The notes: a model not told the origin generated them from the letters alone. A DNA stretch of 64,000 nucleotides from Finegoldia magna ATCC 53516 (GCF_000159695.1 NZ_CM000955.1:186001-250000), one strand, 5' to 3'. Positions 9,068-18,245 are shown, numbered from the stretch's first letter. Translations and numbers: made by a program.

Positions 9068-10379
9068 TTTTGACCTCCTCTCCCTCGATTTTAATATTAC
9101 TAACATCAATCTCGCCCGCCATCAACTTCGGTAGCAAAGCATCACGTAATTCGGCAAGCTTGGTGTTTTGGATTCCTAATTTTGCTGATAAATTTATATT
9201 ATTGCCAGTTACATTAAAATAACGTTCCATCGTTTTTCTATCTGGTACAGCTATTTTAAAATCATCCTTAAAAATCGTAAAACTAAAATTAGAAATTCCC
9301 GTAGATTTTACTTCGTATTTTGTTAAAATCTTATTTCTATATGAGTATTCCAATAAATTATACACAAACCACCTTATACTTGAATCATTAATTCTTATTA
9401 GTTTACAAAAACTAGCACATATAACATCATTATTGTACTCATTTAATAGTTCATCAGTCACCAAAAGCATTCTTCCCAAATCTTGATTAGTGCTTCCTCC
9501 AGATGATTCAAAAATAATATCCCCAACTTGTAGCCTTCTATTTTTCAAATTACTTTCAGTGTGATATCTGTAGTTATCCATATTAAAATATCCGAATTTA
9601 CTATCTGGAATATCAGTTCCTCTTATGACATAAGCTGGAATCAAATACTTTTCTTGAGGTTTTTCTTTTCCCCAGCCTCCTCCAATATCGAAATCTAATA
9701 ATTCTCCAATTGGTTTAACTTCCCAGCCTTCTGGAATCATGCCCAACTCACTCTCAACAAAATTCCCATCTTGAAATGGTTCAAAATCCACAAACCACGA
9801 TTTGAATATCGCTTGTGCTTGGCTCTCTAAGTTGGAAATAATTTTATTGTTTATTTCGATTTTTGAGTCAAGACTTTTCAATATAGTTACAATTTTTTCT
9901 TGTATGGCTCTTGTAGGAATCAGTATTTCAAAATTATTCAAATTAGATATCGTTAATGCCTTTTGTGTAGATCCTATTTGTTTGCTAGTAATCTGATATT
10001 TAGCTTCTGGCGAAAAAAACCAGTAATATAGATATGATTTATTAATTTGTTTTAAGTTTCTAAACCATGTTAAATTTCCATCTTTAAAGTAGAACTCTTC
10101 ATTTTTAACTAAATATGGTACTCCCAGCGTTCCAACTGATGTCAGTAATAAATCCCCACAAGATGGCACACCATATTTGTTTTTAATTTCAATATATCTT
10201 TCTTTCGAAATAAATAGTTTGTTTGATATTCTTTTATTTGATTGTTTCTCAATTATTTCCTTACTTCGATAAAACGGAATTCCTTTTTCTTTGTATTCTG
10301 ACGCGAATATTCTTTTACTTGATGATATATCTGATAGTTCTTTAAGCTTATATTTTTCAAAGTTTTCCTTAAATTCCAT
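9060..10379 (-). CDS. hsdS: type I restriction enzyme specificity subunit (HsdS)
   Basis: A 439-residue specificity subunit with two target-recognition domains, each followed by a conserved helix. The first spans about residues 1-155 and ends in the helix-forming EIQEKIVTILKSLDSKIEINNKIISNLESQAQAIFKSWFVDF; the second runs about 170-400 and ends with NTKLAELRDALLPKLMAGEIDV. The start at 10379 lies inside the end of hsdM (11 bp overlap) with GGAG nine bases upstream. No second hsdS copy, recombinase or inverted repeat is nearby, so there is no sign of specificity switching by inversion. Confidence 0.93.
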   Translation of the reverse strand: MEFKENFEKYKLKELSDISSSKRIFASEYKEKGIPFYRSKEIIEKQSNKRISNKLFISKERYIEIKNKYGVPSCGDLLLTSVGTLGVPYLVKNEEFYFKDGNLTWFRNLKQINKSYLYYWFFSPEAKYQITSKQIGSTQKALTISNLNNFEILIPTRAIQEKIVTILKSLDSKIEINNKIISNLESQAQAIFKSWFVDFEPFQDGNFVESELGMIPEGWEVKPIGELLDFDIGGGWGKEKPQEKYLIPAYVIRGTDIPDSKFGYFNMDNYRYHTESNLKNRRLQVGDIIFESSGGSTNQDLGRMLLVTDELLNEYNNDVICASFCKLIRINDSSIRWFVYNLLEYSYRNKILTKYEVKSTGISNFSFTIFKDDFKIAVPDRKTMERYFNVTGNNINLSAKLGIQNTKLAELRDALLPKLMAGEIDVSNIKIEGEEVKNE

Positions 10380-11871
10380 AGCCAATAGCTCCAAGTTGTT
10401 CCTTAATCTTCTTTTCCAATTCGTTGGATTCTTCAAATAGATCTTTTAACTCTTCTGTTAGTCGTTGCATTTTGTCTTCGAAGTCTTCTCCGTCGTCGTC
10501 CATTTCTTCAAGTCCTACGTATCTTCCTGGTGTGAGTACGAATAGGTTTGTTTCTATTTCGTCCATGTATGCTGCGTGGGCGTATCCCAATTCTTCGATG
10601 TCTTTTCCATTGACGAAGTTTTTGTAAGTTGTGGTGATTTTTGCAATGTCTTCTTCTGACAAATCACGGTGCGCTCTGTCTATCATGTGGCCTAGGTTAC
10701 GGCAATCCAAGAATAGTGTTTTGTTTTTTTGTTGTTTGTTTTTGTTTAATATCCACAACGACACTGATATTCCTGTGGAATAAAATAATCTGTCGGGCAT
10801 TGCTATGATGCATTCCACTAGGTCATCTTTTATTATATTTTCTCGGATTTCTCCTTCTTTTCCAGATGCGGACAATGATCCGTTGGCAAGTACGAGTCCC
10901 ATTTTGCCAGTGTTATCATCCAAATGGTATATCATGTGTTGCATCCATGCGTAGTTTGCGTTTCCTTGTGGTGGTGTTCCGTATTTCCATCTGGAATCTT
11001 CTGATAGTTTGTCGCCGCCCCATTCTTTTAAGTTGAATGGTGGATTTGCCAATATGAAGTCTGCTTTTAATGATGAGTGTTGGTCTTTGAAGAATGTATC
11101 TGCAGCACCATGTCCCAAATCACCTTCCAATCCGTGAATTGCGAGGTTCATTTGCGCAAGCTTCCACGTGTTGGTGTTGTATTCTTGTCCATAGATGGAT
11201 ATTTCGTTGATTCTTCCTTGATGGTTTTCGACGAATTTGGCAGATTGTACGAACATTCCCCCTGCGCCACAACAAGGATCGTACACGCGGCCTTCGTATG
11301 GTTCGAGGATTTCTACGAGTGTTTTTACGATGCTTGTAGGCGTGTAGAATTCGCCGGCGTTTTTTCCTTCAAGGGATGCGAATTGGGCGATTGTGTATTC
11401 GTAAGTGCGTCCGAGGATGTCTTTTGAGTTGCCGTGTTCTTTTAGTTTCAAATTGTTGAACAAATCCACAACTTCCCCGAGTCTTCTTTTGTCAAGTTCA
11501 GGACGTGCGTAGTTTTTAGGTAGGATTCCTCTTAGTCTGTCGTTTTCTTGTTCTATCGCAACCATGGCTTCGTCGATTATTTTTCCGATTTCTGCTGTCA
11601 TTGCTTTGGATGCTACGTATTCCCATCTGGCTGTTTTCGGTACGAAGAATACATTTTCTGCGATGTATTCGTCGCGGTCTTCTTCGAATCCGTCACCTTC
11701 TTCTAACAATTGGTTGTATTTTTGTTCGAATGAATCCGATATGTATTTGAGAAATATCAGCCCAAGTACAACGTTTTTGTACTCTGCTGCATCTATGTTG
11801 CCTCTTAATTTGTCTGCCGCTTGGAAGATTTCTTTTTCAAATCCAAGGTTAGCTCCTGTTATATTATCCAT
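10369..11871 (-). CDS. hsdM: type I restriction enzyme N6-adenine methyltransferase (HsdM)
   Basis: A 500-residue DNA adenine methyltransferase. It has the N-terminal HsdM helical domain, the GEFYTP motif, the SAM-binding DPCCGAGGM motif and the catalytic NPPF motif (ILANPPFNLKEWGG). With HsdS it methylates the recognition sequence and with HsdR it makes the restriction complex. It is the first gene of the hsdM-hsdS-hsdR operon. A TATAAT hexamer lies at 11923-11928 on the minus strand and an AGGTGA site precedes the ATG. The C-terminal ~45 residues are a charged coiled coil. Confidence 0.95.
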   Translation of the reverse strand: MDNITGANLGFEKEIFQAADKLRGNIDAAEYKNVVLGLIFLKYISDSFEQKYNQLLEEGDGFEEDRDEYIAENVFFVPKTARWEYVASKAMTAEIGKIIDEAMVAIEQENDRLRGILPKNYARPELDKRRLGEVVDLFNNLKLKEHGNSKDILGRTYEYTIAQFASLEGKNAGEFYTPTSIVKTLVEILEPYEGRVYDPCCGAGGMFVQSAKFVENHQGRINEISIYGQEYNTNTWKLAQMNLAIHGLEGDLGHGAADTFFKDQHSSLKADFILANPPFNLKEWGGDKLSEDSRWKYGTPPQGNANYAWMQHMIYHLDDNTGKMGLVLANGSLSASGKEGEIRENIIKDDLVECIIAMPDRLFYSTGISVSLWILNKNKQQKNKTLFLDCRNLGHMIDRAHRDLSEEDIAKITTTYKNFVNGKDIEELGYAHAAYMDEIETNLFVLTPGRYVGLEEMDDDGEDFEDKMQRLTEELKDLFEESNELEKKIKEQLGAIGYGI

Positions 11872-11975
11872 GTAATCACCTGTTATATTTTCATTCTTGT
11901 TTATTAAATATTCTTACCTTTTATTATATCAAAATGAGTTTGTTAATTCAGCATTGTAGCATTTGATTTTCTGCA

Positions 11976-12010
11976 TAAAAATAGAGCGAAAGTTTGGTTT
12001 ATTTCGCTCT
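11976..12010 (-). terminator. terminator of the ASCH gene
   Basis: AGAGCGAAA (11983-11991) pairs with TTTCGCTCT (12002-12010) around a 10-base loop; reading leftwards it is followed by ATTTTTATG. Confidence 0.85.
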
Positions 12011-12035
12011 GATTTTAAAATTTTTGAAAAATAAA

Positions 12036-12497
12036 TTATTCTTCTCCAAATATATCCAAGTTTTCTATGAATCCATTTTCTTTCCACCACGTTGCGACAT
12101 CAACATCGTATTGTTTTGATTCGTAATCTATGTCGATTGCTTCGAGATCATCTAGTTCACGATCCACTTCGAACAGATGTAGCTTGCCTTTTACTGGAAA
12201 TGGGTTGATTGGAATTACACGATTGAATATCCACGAATATCCCTCAAATGTTTCATCATCATATAAAAATGCGTCTTCTCTGTCGGTTTCGTCGTTGTAT
12301 TTTCGAATGTCAGCCAATTCTGCAATTGCGATTGCGTGTCCATTCATGAGCGATGTTCTTTCGAATTTGTTTCTGGCAGTGGATGCGCAAATCAATATCC
12401 ATCCGCGATAATCTGTTTTCCAACTGCGTAGTTCAATCCATTTGCATCCCATGGCTATCATGGTTGCGTAGAATGGTTGTATACTTAGTGCTTTCAT
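12036..12497 (-). CDS. ASCH domain-containing protein
   Basis: A 153-residue protein with the N-terminal ASCH pattern: KALSIQPFYATMIAMGCKWIELRSW followed by YRGWILICAST and a later AIAIAELAD strand. ASCH domains are PUA-like RNA-binding folds; some members are cytidine-derivative amidohydrolases (YqfB). Here the function is inferred only at domain level. The ATG has a GAGGAAA site. It sits between two terminators, so it is monocistronic, next to but separate from the restriction operon. Confidence 0.82.
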   Translation of the reverse strand: MKALSIQPFYATMIAMGCKWIELRSWKTDYRGWILICASTARNKFERTSLMNGHAIAIAELADIRKYNDETDREDAFLYDDETFEGYSWIFNRVIPINPFPVKGKLHLFEVDRELDDLEAIDIDYESKQYDVDVATWWKENGFIENLDIFGEE

Positions 12498-12530
12498 TGA
12501 TGTTTCCTCTTTTTAAAATTTCTTATGTAC

Positions 12531-12561
12531 AAAATCGGGTTTGATTGTCAAACCCGATTTT
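12531..12561 (-). terminator. terminator of the C69 dipeptidase gene
   Basis: Perfect 14-bp stem: AAAATCGGGTTTGA (12531-12544), a TTG loop, and its complement at 12548-12561. The A/T ends provide a U-run in either direction. Confidence 0.92.
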
Positions 12562-12570
12562 CGTTAGATA

Positions 12571-14037
12571 TTAGTTGTCACTTCTTGCGAATCCGTTTTT
12601 CATTTCGCAGCTTGCTGTGAATAAAACGTCGTGAAGTAATTTGTCTGTTTTTTCTTTTAAGAAATCTGCCATTTCTTGGTTTGCTTTTTCAAGTAATTCG
12701 TGAGCGTTTGCTGAATTCTTAGCAAATTCTTCGTCGTATTTGTTGATGATTTCGTTGGATTTTGATTGAACTGCTCCTTGGTATCTTTCGATGAAGATAG
12801 CTGTTTTGTTGAAGTGAGCATCGCAAAGTGCTGCTATGATTCTGTTAGCCCAGTAGAAGTTTTCAGATGTTGCTTTTACTACTTGGTCTCCTACATAGCT
12901 TGGTGTTGTTTCTACGTTTGCGTAGAATGCAACTGCTGCGTTGAATGCGTTGCTACCGAATGACAACCATTGAATTGCTCTGATTTCTTCTGGAGCGTAA
13001 GGTCTTATTTGTGTAAAATGAGTTACATTGTCACGGCTAATTCCTAATGGACGATACATTCCACGGTAGTTTGGATCTCCGTGTTTTGCGTAGCAATCGT
13101 AAGGTGTTCCTTCGTAGTGGCTGGACAATATTGTCTTCATATCTTCAACTGTGATTTTTCTTTCTGGTACCATTGCCCATGGCAAATCATCAGATTCTGG
13201 TGTAAAATCAGCATCAATTCCATCCCAAATCAATGTGTTTGGATTGAAATATCTTAGCATAATCCATGCTCTTGGTGTGTTATATGTGTGATCTGAATGA
13301 TCATGAGATCCGTATGCTAATCTTGGATTTACATAATCTTCTTGATCTAAGAATAGATGATGTTTTTCGGACCATTCTTTCAAATCTTTTGAACACATGA
13401 ATTCTTTTTGTTCGCCGTATGCATCATCAAAATCAAAATAATCAATTCCCAATTGGTTTGGCATTACAACGTATGCATCATCAGGAACTCTTCTTGCCAT
13501 CCAGTGATGTCCACCGATTGTTTCCAACCACCAAATTTCGTCAACATCTTGGAATGCGATTCCGTTTGATTCATAAGTTCCGTGTTCTTCTAATAATTTT
13601 CCTAATCTTTCAACGCCTTCTCTTGCAGAGTTGATGTAAGGAAGAACAAGAGTTACGAAATCTTCTTCGCCAAGTCCACCGAATTTTTCATCTTTTGTTG
13701 GAGATTGAATCAAAGGATCTGCACCTTGAACTCTTGCGTTTGTAGTGATAGTTTCAGTAGCGCTCATTGAAATATTTTTTTCGTTAACGCCTGATGCCGC
13801 CCAATCTCCTTCAAATGTGTCAGAGTTTGGAAGTGCTGTGTATCTCATAGGATTATCAGGTAAATCCACCTTACATCCTGATAAAACTGATTCGTATTTT
13901 CTTGGTTGATCTTCTGGTTTTACAACGATAAATCTCTTAGCTGTAAAAATTCCAGAAGGAGAATCTTCACTTCTTGAAATAATTGTGGAGCCGTCAAAGC
14001 TCGCTTCTTTACCTACTAATAATGTAGTACATGCCAT
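12571..14037 (-). CDS. C69 family dipeptidase
   Basis: A 488-residue N-terminal-nucleophile peptidase of family C69 (formerly U34). The N-terminus MACTTLLVGKEASFDGSTIISRSED carries the catalytic Cys3, exposed in mature enzymes of this family, and the family signature of Thr/Ser-Arg-Ser/Asn-E/D follows. WWLETIGGHHWMARRVPDDAYVVMPNQLGI is the typical central block. It hydrolyses a broad range of dipeptides in the cytoplasm, fitting an amino-acid-fermenting anaerobe. The ATG has an AAGGAGG site and a TATAAT hexamer lies at 14086-14091. It ends at a perfect hairpin terminator. Confidence 0.92.
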   Translation of the reverse strand: MACTTLLVGKEASFDGSTIISRSEDSPSGIFTAKRFIVVKPEDQPRKYESVLSGCKVDLPDNPMRYTALPNSDTFEGDWAASGVNEKNISMSATETITTNARVQGADPLIQSPTKDEKFGGLGEEDFVTLVLPYINSAREGVERLGKLLEEHGTYESNGIAFQDVDEIWWLETIGGHHWMARRVPDDAYVVMPNQLGIDYFDFDDAYGEQKEFMCSKDLKEWSEKHHLFLDQEDYVNPRLAYGSHDHSDHTYNTPRAWIMLRYFNPNTLIWDGIDADFTPESDDLPWAMVPERKITVEDMKTILSSHYEGTPYDCYAKHGDPNYRGMYRPLGISRDNVTHFTQIRPYAPEEIRAIQWLSFGSNAFNAAVAFYANVETTPSYVGDQVVKATSENFYWANRIIAALCDAHFNKTAIFIERYQGAVQSKSNEIINKYDEEFAKNSANAHELLEKANQEMADFLKEKTDKLLHDVLFTASCEMKNGFARSDN

Positions 14038-14124
14038 AATTACATACCTCCTTAAATGTGATATTCTTTTTTAATATCCAATATCATTATACCCCTTTTT
14101 CTATATTTTTTACACAGAAAAAAG

Positions 14125-14152
14125 AAAAAAGACTATCGTTTTTTTGATAGTC
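14125..14152 (-). terminator. terminator of the zinc operon / AbrB-like gene
   Basis: GACTATC (14131-14137) and GATAGTC (14146-14152) pair; reading leftwards the stem is followed by TTTTTTC. Confidence 0.88.
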
Positions 14153-14161
14153 CTTTTGATT

Positions 14162-14371
14162 TTATTCCTCTTCGTTTAATGCATCGATTGTATCATCAGT
14201 CAATCCCTTTAATTTTTCGACATAGTTTGCATCGTGATTTTTCTTAGGAATCAATATTATCCTGTCGTTTTCAAGTTCACACTCAAATATATCTCCAACT
14301 CTTAGGTCGTATTTTCTCATTAATATATCTGGTATTGTAATTTTGTTTCCTTTTTCTACTTCGAAATTCAT
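14162..14371 (-). CDS. AbrB/MazE/SpoVT family DNA-binding protein
   Basis: A 69-residue protein with a swapped-hairpin AbrB-type domain: EVEKGNKITIPDILMRKYDLRVGDIFECELENDRIILIP. Such proteins are transition-state regulators or antitoxins (MazE-like). No toxin gene is adjacent, so an antitoxin role is not supported. It lies 30 bp after the stop of the ZnuB-like gene with no terminator between, so it is probably the last gene of the zinc operon and may be a co-expressed regulator. The last ~20 residues are acidic. Confidence 0.82.
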   Translation of the reverse strand: MNFEVEKGNKITIPDILMRKYDLRVGDIFECELENDRIILIPKKNHDANYVEKLKGLTDDTIDALNEEE

Positions 14372-14401
14372 ATTATCCTGCCTTCTTCTGTAATGTTGTG
14401 T

Positions 14402-15241
14402 TTACTTTATTTTAGCATTATTTCGTGAATTTGAAAAGTTTCTCCTATTTGGTTGTTTAATTTTTGAATATGCTACGAAAACTATCATTCCTATAACTGC
14501 ATTTACTACGATTGCTCCACCTGGTTTAATATCAAATTGATAAGATTGAACTATTCCCAACATCATATACAAAATACCGAGTATTATCGTTATGATGTAT
14601 GTTTTCTTGTAGCTTTTTGCAATTATGAGCGCTGTGGCTACTGGAAGTACAATCAATGATGTTACCATCAACGCTCCAACTATTTTCACTGCAAGAGCTA
14701 TAGTAATCGCTGATAAAAAAGTAAATATTGCATTAATTCGATTTACTTTCACCCCAGCAAGGCGAGCGATATTTTTGTCGATAGAAATAGCCAATAGTCC
14801 AGAATATTGCGATATAGACACCACTAAAATTAATATGAAAATCACAGAAATATTTATCACATCTCTGTTTGTCACAGAAGAAATGCTTCCGAAAAGATAC
14901 GATTCAAATGAATTTCCTCCTGGAGCAAAATCAGATAATATCGCTGCAATTCCAAGTCCCGTACTCATTATGACAGCAGTTGCCATATCTCCGTATTGTG
15001 GGAATTTTTTTCTGATTAATTCTATTAAAAATGCCGCTACAACACAGACTATTGCAGAGCCTAATAAAGGATCAAATCCTAAAATAAGTCCAAGCCCAAC
15101 TCCACTAAGAGCAGTATGAGAAAGCGCATCTCCTATCATCGATGTTTTACGATTAACCATTATTATTCCAATCATCGGAATCATTATCGAAAGCATCAAT
15201 CCTGCTACCAATGCTTTTCTCATAAACGCAAATTCTAGCAT
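14402..15241 (-). CDS. znuB: metal (zinc/manganese) ABC transporter permease, ZnuB-like
   Basis: A 279-residue ABC-3 family permease with about eight membrane segments. Diagnostic stretches are MIGDALSHTALSGVGLGLILGF near the N-terminus and KIVGALMVTSLIVLPVATALII, both typical of ZnuB/TroC-type metal permeases. It should form the membrane channel for zinc delivered by the lipoprotein encoded upstream. The ATG follows GGGAGG and the gene overlaps the ATPase gene by 7 bp. Zinc rather than manganese is inferred from the ZinT gene in the same operon. Confidence 0.88.
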   Translation of the reverse strand: MLEFAFMRKALVAGLMLSIMIPMIGIIMVNRKTSMIGDALSHTALSGVGLGLILGFDPLLGSAIVCVVAAFLIELIRKKFPQYGDMATAVIMSTGLGIAAILSDFAPGGNSFESYLFGSISSVTNRDVINISVIFILILVVSISQYSGLLAISIDKNIARLAGVKVNRINAIFTFLSAITIALAVKIVGALMVTSLIVLPVATALIIAKSYKKTYIITIILGILYMMLGIVQSYQFDIKPGGAIVVNAVIGMIVFVAYSKIKQPNRRNFSNSRNNAKIK

Positions 15242-15906
15242 TTTACAAGCCTCCCTTCAATCATTTCGTATTGTGTTCTATCAATATCCAAAGCTTCTAT
15301 TTCTTTTATTTCGTGAGTTACCATTATTACAGTTATGTTGTAATCTTTGTTGAGTTTAGCAATTGTTTTTATAAATTTCTCTTTGTTTTCTTTGTCAACA
15401 CCTGCAGTCGGCTCATCGAGTATAAGAAGTTTGGGCTCGTTAATCATCGCCCTACAAATCATAGCTCTTTGTTGAAGCCCTCCCGACAACTCATTTACTG
15501 GACGATTAATATATTCTTTCATTCCCATTTCTTCCATAATTTTCCTAGCTTTATCGTAATGTTTTTTGCGTGCGACTTTAATTAGCCCAAAATCTTCATA
15601 CAAATTTAACGTTACAAGCTCCAAACAAGTAATCGGAAACGCAATTTTGTTTACAATATTTATTTGAGGAACATATCCTATATCTCGGTAGCTTTTGTAA
15701 TCTTTAATATTTTTATCTAAAACTTTGATTTCTCCGTCATCAGCTTTTAACTCTCCCAGCATTAATTTCAATAAAGTTGATTTACCGCTACCATTTCCTC
15801 CAAGGATTAGAGCCATTTCTCCTTGATTTATCTTCAAATTCAAATCTTTAAGCACCAAATCTTCATTATAACCAAAGTTTAAGTTTTTAATAGTTACTGC
15901 ATTCAT
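15235..15906 (-). CDS. znuC: metal ABC transporter ATP-binding protein, ZnuC-like
   Basis: A 223-residue ABC ATPase. Walker A is GGNGSGKST, the Q-loop is IGYVPQ, the signature is LSGGLQQR, Walker B is LLILDEPTAGVD, and the switch histidine is in MVTHE. Its size and position between a metal-binding lipoprotein and an ABC-3 permease identify it as the ATPase of the zinc importer. The start codon directly abuts the stop of the upstream gene, with AGGTG as ribosome binding site. Confidence 0.9.
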   Translation of the reverse strand: MNAVTIKNLNFGYNEDLVLKDLNLKINQGEMALILGGNGSGKSTLLKLMLGELKADDGEIKVLDKNIKDYKSYRDIGYVPQINIVNKIAFPITCLELVTLNLYEDFGLIKVARKKHYDKARKIMEEMGMKEYINRPVNELSGGLQQRAMICRAMINEPKLLILDEPTAGVDKENKEKFIKTIAKLNKDYNITVIMVTHEIKEIEALDIDRTQYEMIEGRLVKC

Positions 15907-17223
15907 TTATACACCTGCCTTTTTCATAGATTCGTATAAGTTTTTCAAATTCATCTCAATTAATTCGATATATCCTTGATTATTGTCTTGTTGTTCTTTT
16001 GTTATAAATTCCATCGAAGCCAAAGGCTTTATATCTCCTCCCAATTCTTCCGATAAAGTCTTCGCTTCTTTAGGAGGTTTTCCATATTCATAAAATACCG
16101 TAGTAATGTTTTTTGTTTTCGCAAAATCCACGGCTTTTTTTATTGTTTTAAGACTTGGACTTTCCATGCTAGTAAGACCTTCTAATGGATACTGAGTAAG
16201 CCCAAAATCCCTCGCTATATATGCATAAGCGTAATGTGTTACCAAAAAGCTTTTGTTGTCTAATTTACTAAATTTTTCTTTGTATTCTGCGTCAATATCT
16301 GTCAATTTATCTACATATTTCAATTTGTTTTTGTGATAAATTTTCTTATTGTCTGGATACTTTTGTATCAATTTATCTTGGATACTATTCAAGTACTTCT
16401 TTGCATTTACAACTGATAACCATGAATGTGGATCGTAAGTTATCTTATCAAACCCTGACGAAGAACCTTCCATTACAGGCTTTAATTTGCCCTCATCTTG
16501 AAGTAATTTACCGTTAGTATCTTGTAAATAATACGGTAGCAAATCTTCGCTTATTCTGTCTGATACGAAAATCCACTTGCCATCATCTTTTATGTTGTAA
16601 AATATCTCCCCAGATTCATGGCCCATTTCAAGGCCATATACTTTTCCTTCTTCTACATCAAAAGTGTTTTTTTGGTGAACAATCTCACCCTTTTGATTCA
16701 TAATTTCCTTTGCTTTTTTGACTAATTCTTTCTTGTCTTCTCCATTATCCTTGAAGAACGCAACTCTCATAATATCTTCATGAGTGTGCCCAAAATCTAT
16801 TTTGCGTTTTCCTTTTGTTAAATCCAATCTTGCCATATATTGAAAGTCGCCCCTAGCAGCAGCTCCTTTGTATGTGATTAACTCTACAGAATCCGACAAC
16901 TTCAAAATATCCAAATTAGGCAAATTCTCGTGTACCTTGTCTACCCAATGTTCCATATTCGCTCCGTTTACTACCAGCAAATCTGCCTCGGCAAGTTTTT
17001 TCATATCCTTGGCAGATGGCTCCCACAAATGAGGCTCCTTATCCACCGGCATGAAAGTTCTCACCTCTACAGTATCTCCTGCAATCATCTTCACCAATTC
17101 ATGCACTGGAAAAAAAGATGTGTAGATAACAGGCTTTCCTGAAGATTTCTTCATATGATTGGAACATCCTGCAAACAAAATCATGCACAAGACTAATAGA
17201 AAACTCAACAGTCTTTTTTTCAT
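15907..17223 (-). CDS. znuA: zinc-binding ABC transporter lipoprotein, ZnuA-like, with a large insertion
   Basis: A 438-residue lipoprotein with a lipobox LFAGCSN (Cys ~20). The first lobe starts VIYTSFFPVHELVKMIAGD and has the metal ligand His in EPHLWEPS; the second has DPHSWLS and THYAYAYIARDFGL with further His ligands, then a Glu/Asp ligand region near the C-terminus. Normal cluster A-I proteins are about 300 residues; here about 130 extra residues lie between the two lobes (roughly 118-255), including GHTHEDIMRVAFF and LEMGHESGEIFY, which offer extra His/Glu. The insertion sits where other ZnuA proteins have a His-rich loop. It captures zinc outside the membrane for ZnuBC. Confidence 0.87.
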   Translation of the reverse strand: MKKRLLSFLLVLCMILFAGCSNHMKKSSGKPVIYTSFFPVHELVKMIAGDTVEVRTFMPVDKEPHLWEPSAKDMKKLAEADLLVVNGANMEHWVDKVHENLPNLDILKLSDSVELITYKGAAARGDFQYMARLDLTKGKRKIDFGHTHEDIMRVAFFKDNGEDKKELVKKAKEIMNQKGEIVHQKNTFDVEEGKVYGLEMGHESGEIFYNIKDDGKWIFVSDRISEDLLPYYLQDTNGKLLQDEGKLKPVMEGSSSGFDKITYDPHSWLSVVNAKKYLNSIQDKLIQKYPDNKKIYHKNKLKYVDKLTDIDAEYKEKFSKLDNKSFLVTHYAYAYIARDFGLTQYPLEGLTSMESPSLKTIKKAVDFAKTKNITTVFYEYGKPPKEAKTLSEELGGDIKPLASMEFITKEQQDNNQGYIELIEMNLKNLYESMKKAGV

Positions 17224-17239
17224 TTAATTCTCCTTTTCA

Positions 17240-17270
17240 AAAATAAAAGGACAGGTTGTCCCTGTCCTTT
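17240..17270 (-). terminator. leaky terminator between zinT-like and znuA-like genes
   Basis: AAAGGACAGG (17246-17255) pairs with CCTGTCCTTT (17261-17270); reading leftwards TTTTATTTTT follows, then the GGAGAA site of the next gene. It is a strong terminator inside an apparent operon, so it may reduce expression of the transporter genes relative to the ZinT-like gene. Confidence 0.85.
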
Positions 17271-17290
17271 GTCAATTTCATATTCAAACC

Positions 17291-17962
17291 TTATTCTTCG
17301 ATTTCTCCGATAATTTGTTTATCAGTTGTGTTTGGTTTTACGAAAGTTGGGAACCATCCTTCTTTTGCAAATAATTCATCCTTGTCATTGCCATATCTCA
17401 TGTGGAAATGTGTCAATTCTTCTTCGCCGTGAATTGGCATCATTAATAAAACTTTATATTTCGCATTAGAATCCACAGCTTCGAAAACATCCCATTCTAG
17501 CATATGTGATCCGTGTTTAACAGCCTTTTTTTCTACAAATTTGTACTCAGTTTCAGCGATTTTGTCTCCATTTTCTGAAGGAATTTTGCTTGTGAAAGTA
17601 ATTTTATTTCCTTCGATTTTCAATCCATTGAATTCACATTTTCTTTTTTCAAGATAATCTGCTTTTGCTTTTTTCTCATCAATATTTTCTTTTTTTGCTA
17701 AAGTTTTGAAAGCACCTTGAACTTCTGGCTTTTCCAAATAGCTTCCCATGTTGTTCCATTCTCCAGCCCAATCAGACAAGCTTACTTCTTCTTTTTTGTC
17801 CTCAGTTTTTTCAGTAGCGTTGTTGTCTTCTTTTTTGTCTTCTTGTTTTTGTTCAGCTTGTTTTGTGTTTTCTTTCGGTGCATCTTTTTGTGCTCCACAA
17901 CCATTCAGCAATAACGCCGCTGACATCACTCCAACTATAGCCATCAATTTTAATTTATTCAT
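17291..17962 (-). CDS. zinT: ZinT-like zinc-binding lipoprotein
   Basis: A 223-residue lipoprotein. A lipobox LLNGCGA (Cys ~22) is followed by a ~40-residue Lys/Glu-rich linker and then a ZinT/YodA domain: LSDWAGEWNNMGSYL at its start, KHGSHMLEWDVFE in the middle and ELTHFHMRYG, the His-X-His motif that binds zinc, near the end. In streptococci this domain is fused to the transporter lipoprotein (AdcA); here it is a separate gene directly upstream. It probably scavenges zinc and hands it to the ABC importer. It has an SD of AAGGAG and a promoter with a Fur-family box. Confidence 0.9.
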   Translation of the reverse strand: MNKLKLMAIVGVMSAALLLNGCGAQKDAPKENTKQAEQKQEDKKEDNNATEKTEDKKEEVSLSDWAGEWNNMGSYLEKPEVQGAFKTLAKKENIDEKKAKADYLEKRKCEFNGLKIEGNKITFTSKIPSENGDKIAETEYKFVEKKAVKHGSHMLEWDVFEAVDSNAKYKVLLMMPIHGEEELTHFHMRYGNDKDELFAKEGWFPTFVKPNTTDKQIIGEIEE

Positions 17963-18216
17963 ATCAATACTCCTTATTTGTATTTGTTAGTAGAGCAATA
18001 CAAGTAGTTATTAATATCTCAAAACAAATTTGAATGCATTCTAATTTTATTAATTAATTAACTTATTACAATAAAATCTTATTTTTAGTCTAATCATTCT
18101 ATTAAATTTTAAATATGTAATAAGTTTTTTGAGAATTAAAAACTTATTTAGTTGCAAATTACGTCTAATCTGCAAAATCAATTGTAAAAATCATCCTACT
18201 AACTTTATCCAAATAA
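17963..18216 (-). other. long 5' untranslated leader of the zinc operon
   Basis: About 250 bases separate the mapped promoter from the ZinT-like start. No ORF is seen. It contains an AT-rich inverted repeat, AATAAGTTTTT (complement of 18138-18148) with AAAAAACTTATT (around 18118-18129), and a GAATGCATTC palindrome at 18032-18041. There is no obvious T-run after the hairpin, so it is not a clear terminator. Confidence 0.5.
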
Positions 18217-18245
18217 ATAATAACATTATTTTTTTGTTCTGTCAA
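18217..18245 (-). promoter_or_regulatory. promoter of the zinc operon
   Basis: On the minus strand TTGACA (18245-18240), a 17-base spacer and TATTAT (18222-18217). This is a near-consensus promoter. Confidence 0.8.

Noticed and set aside
9060..11871. Phase-variable specificity switching in the type I restriction locus
   Set aside because: There is a single hsdS, with no extra target-recognition fragments, recombinase or inverted repeats nearby.
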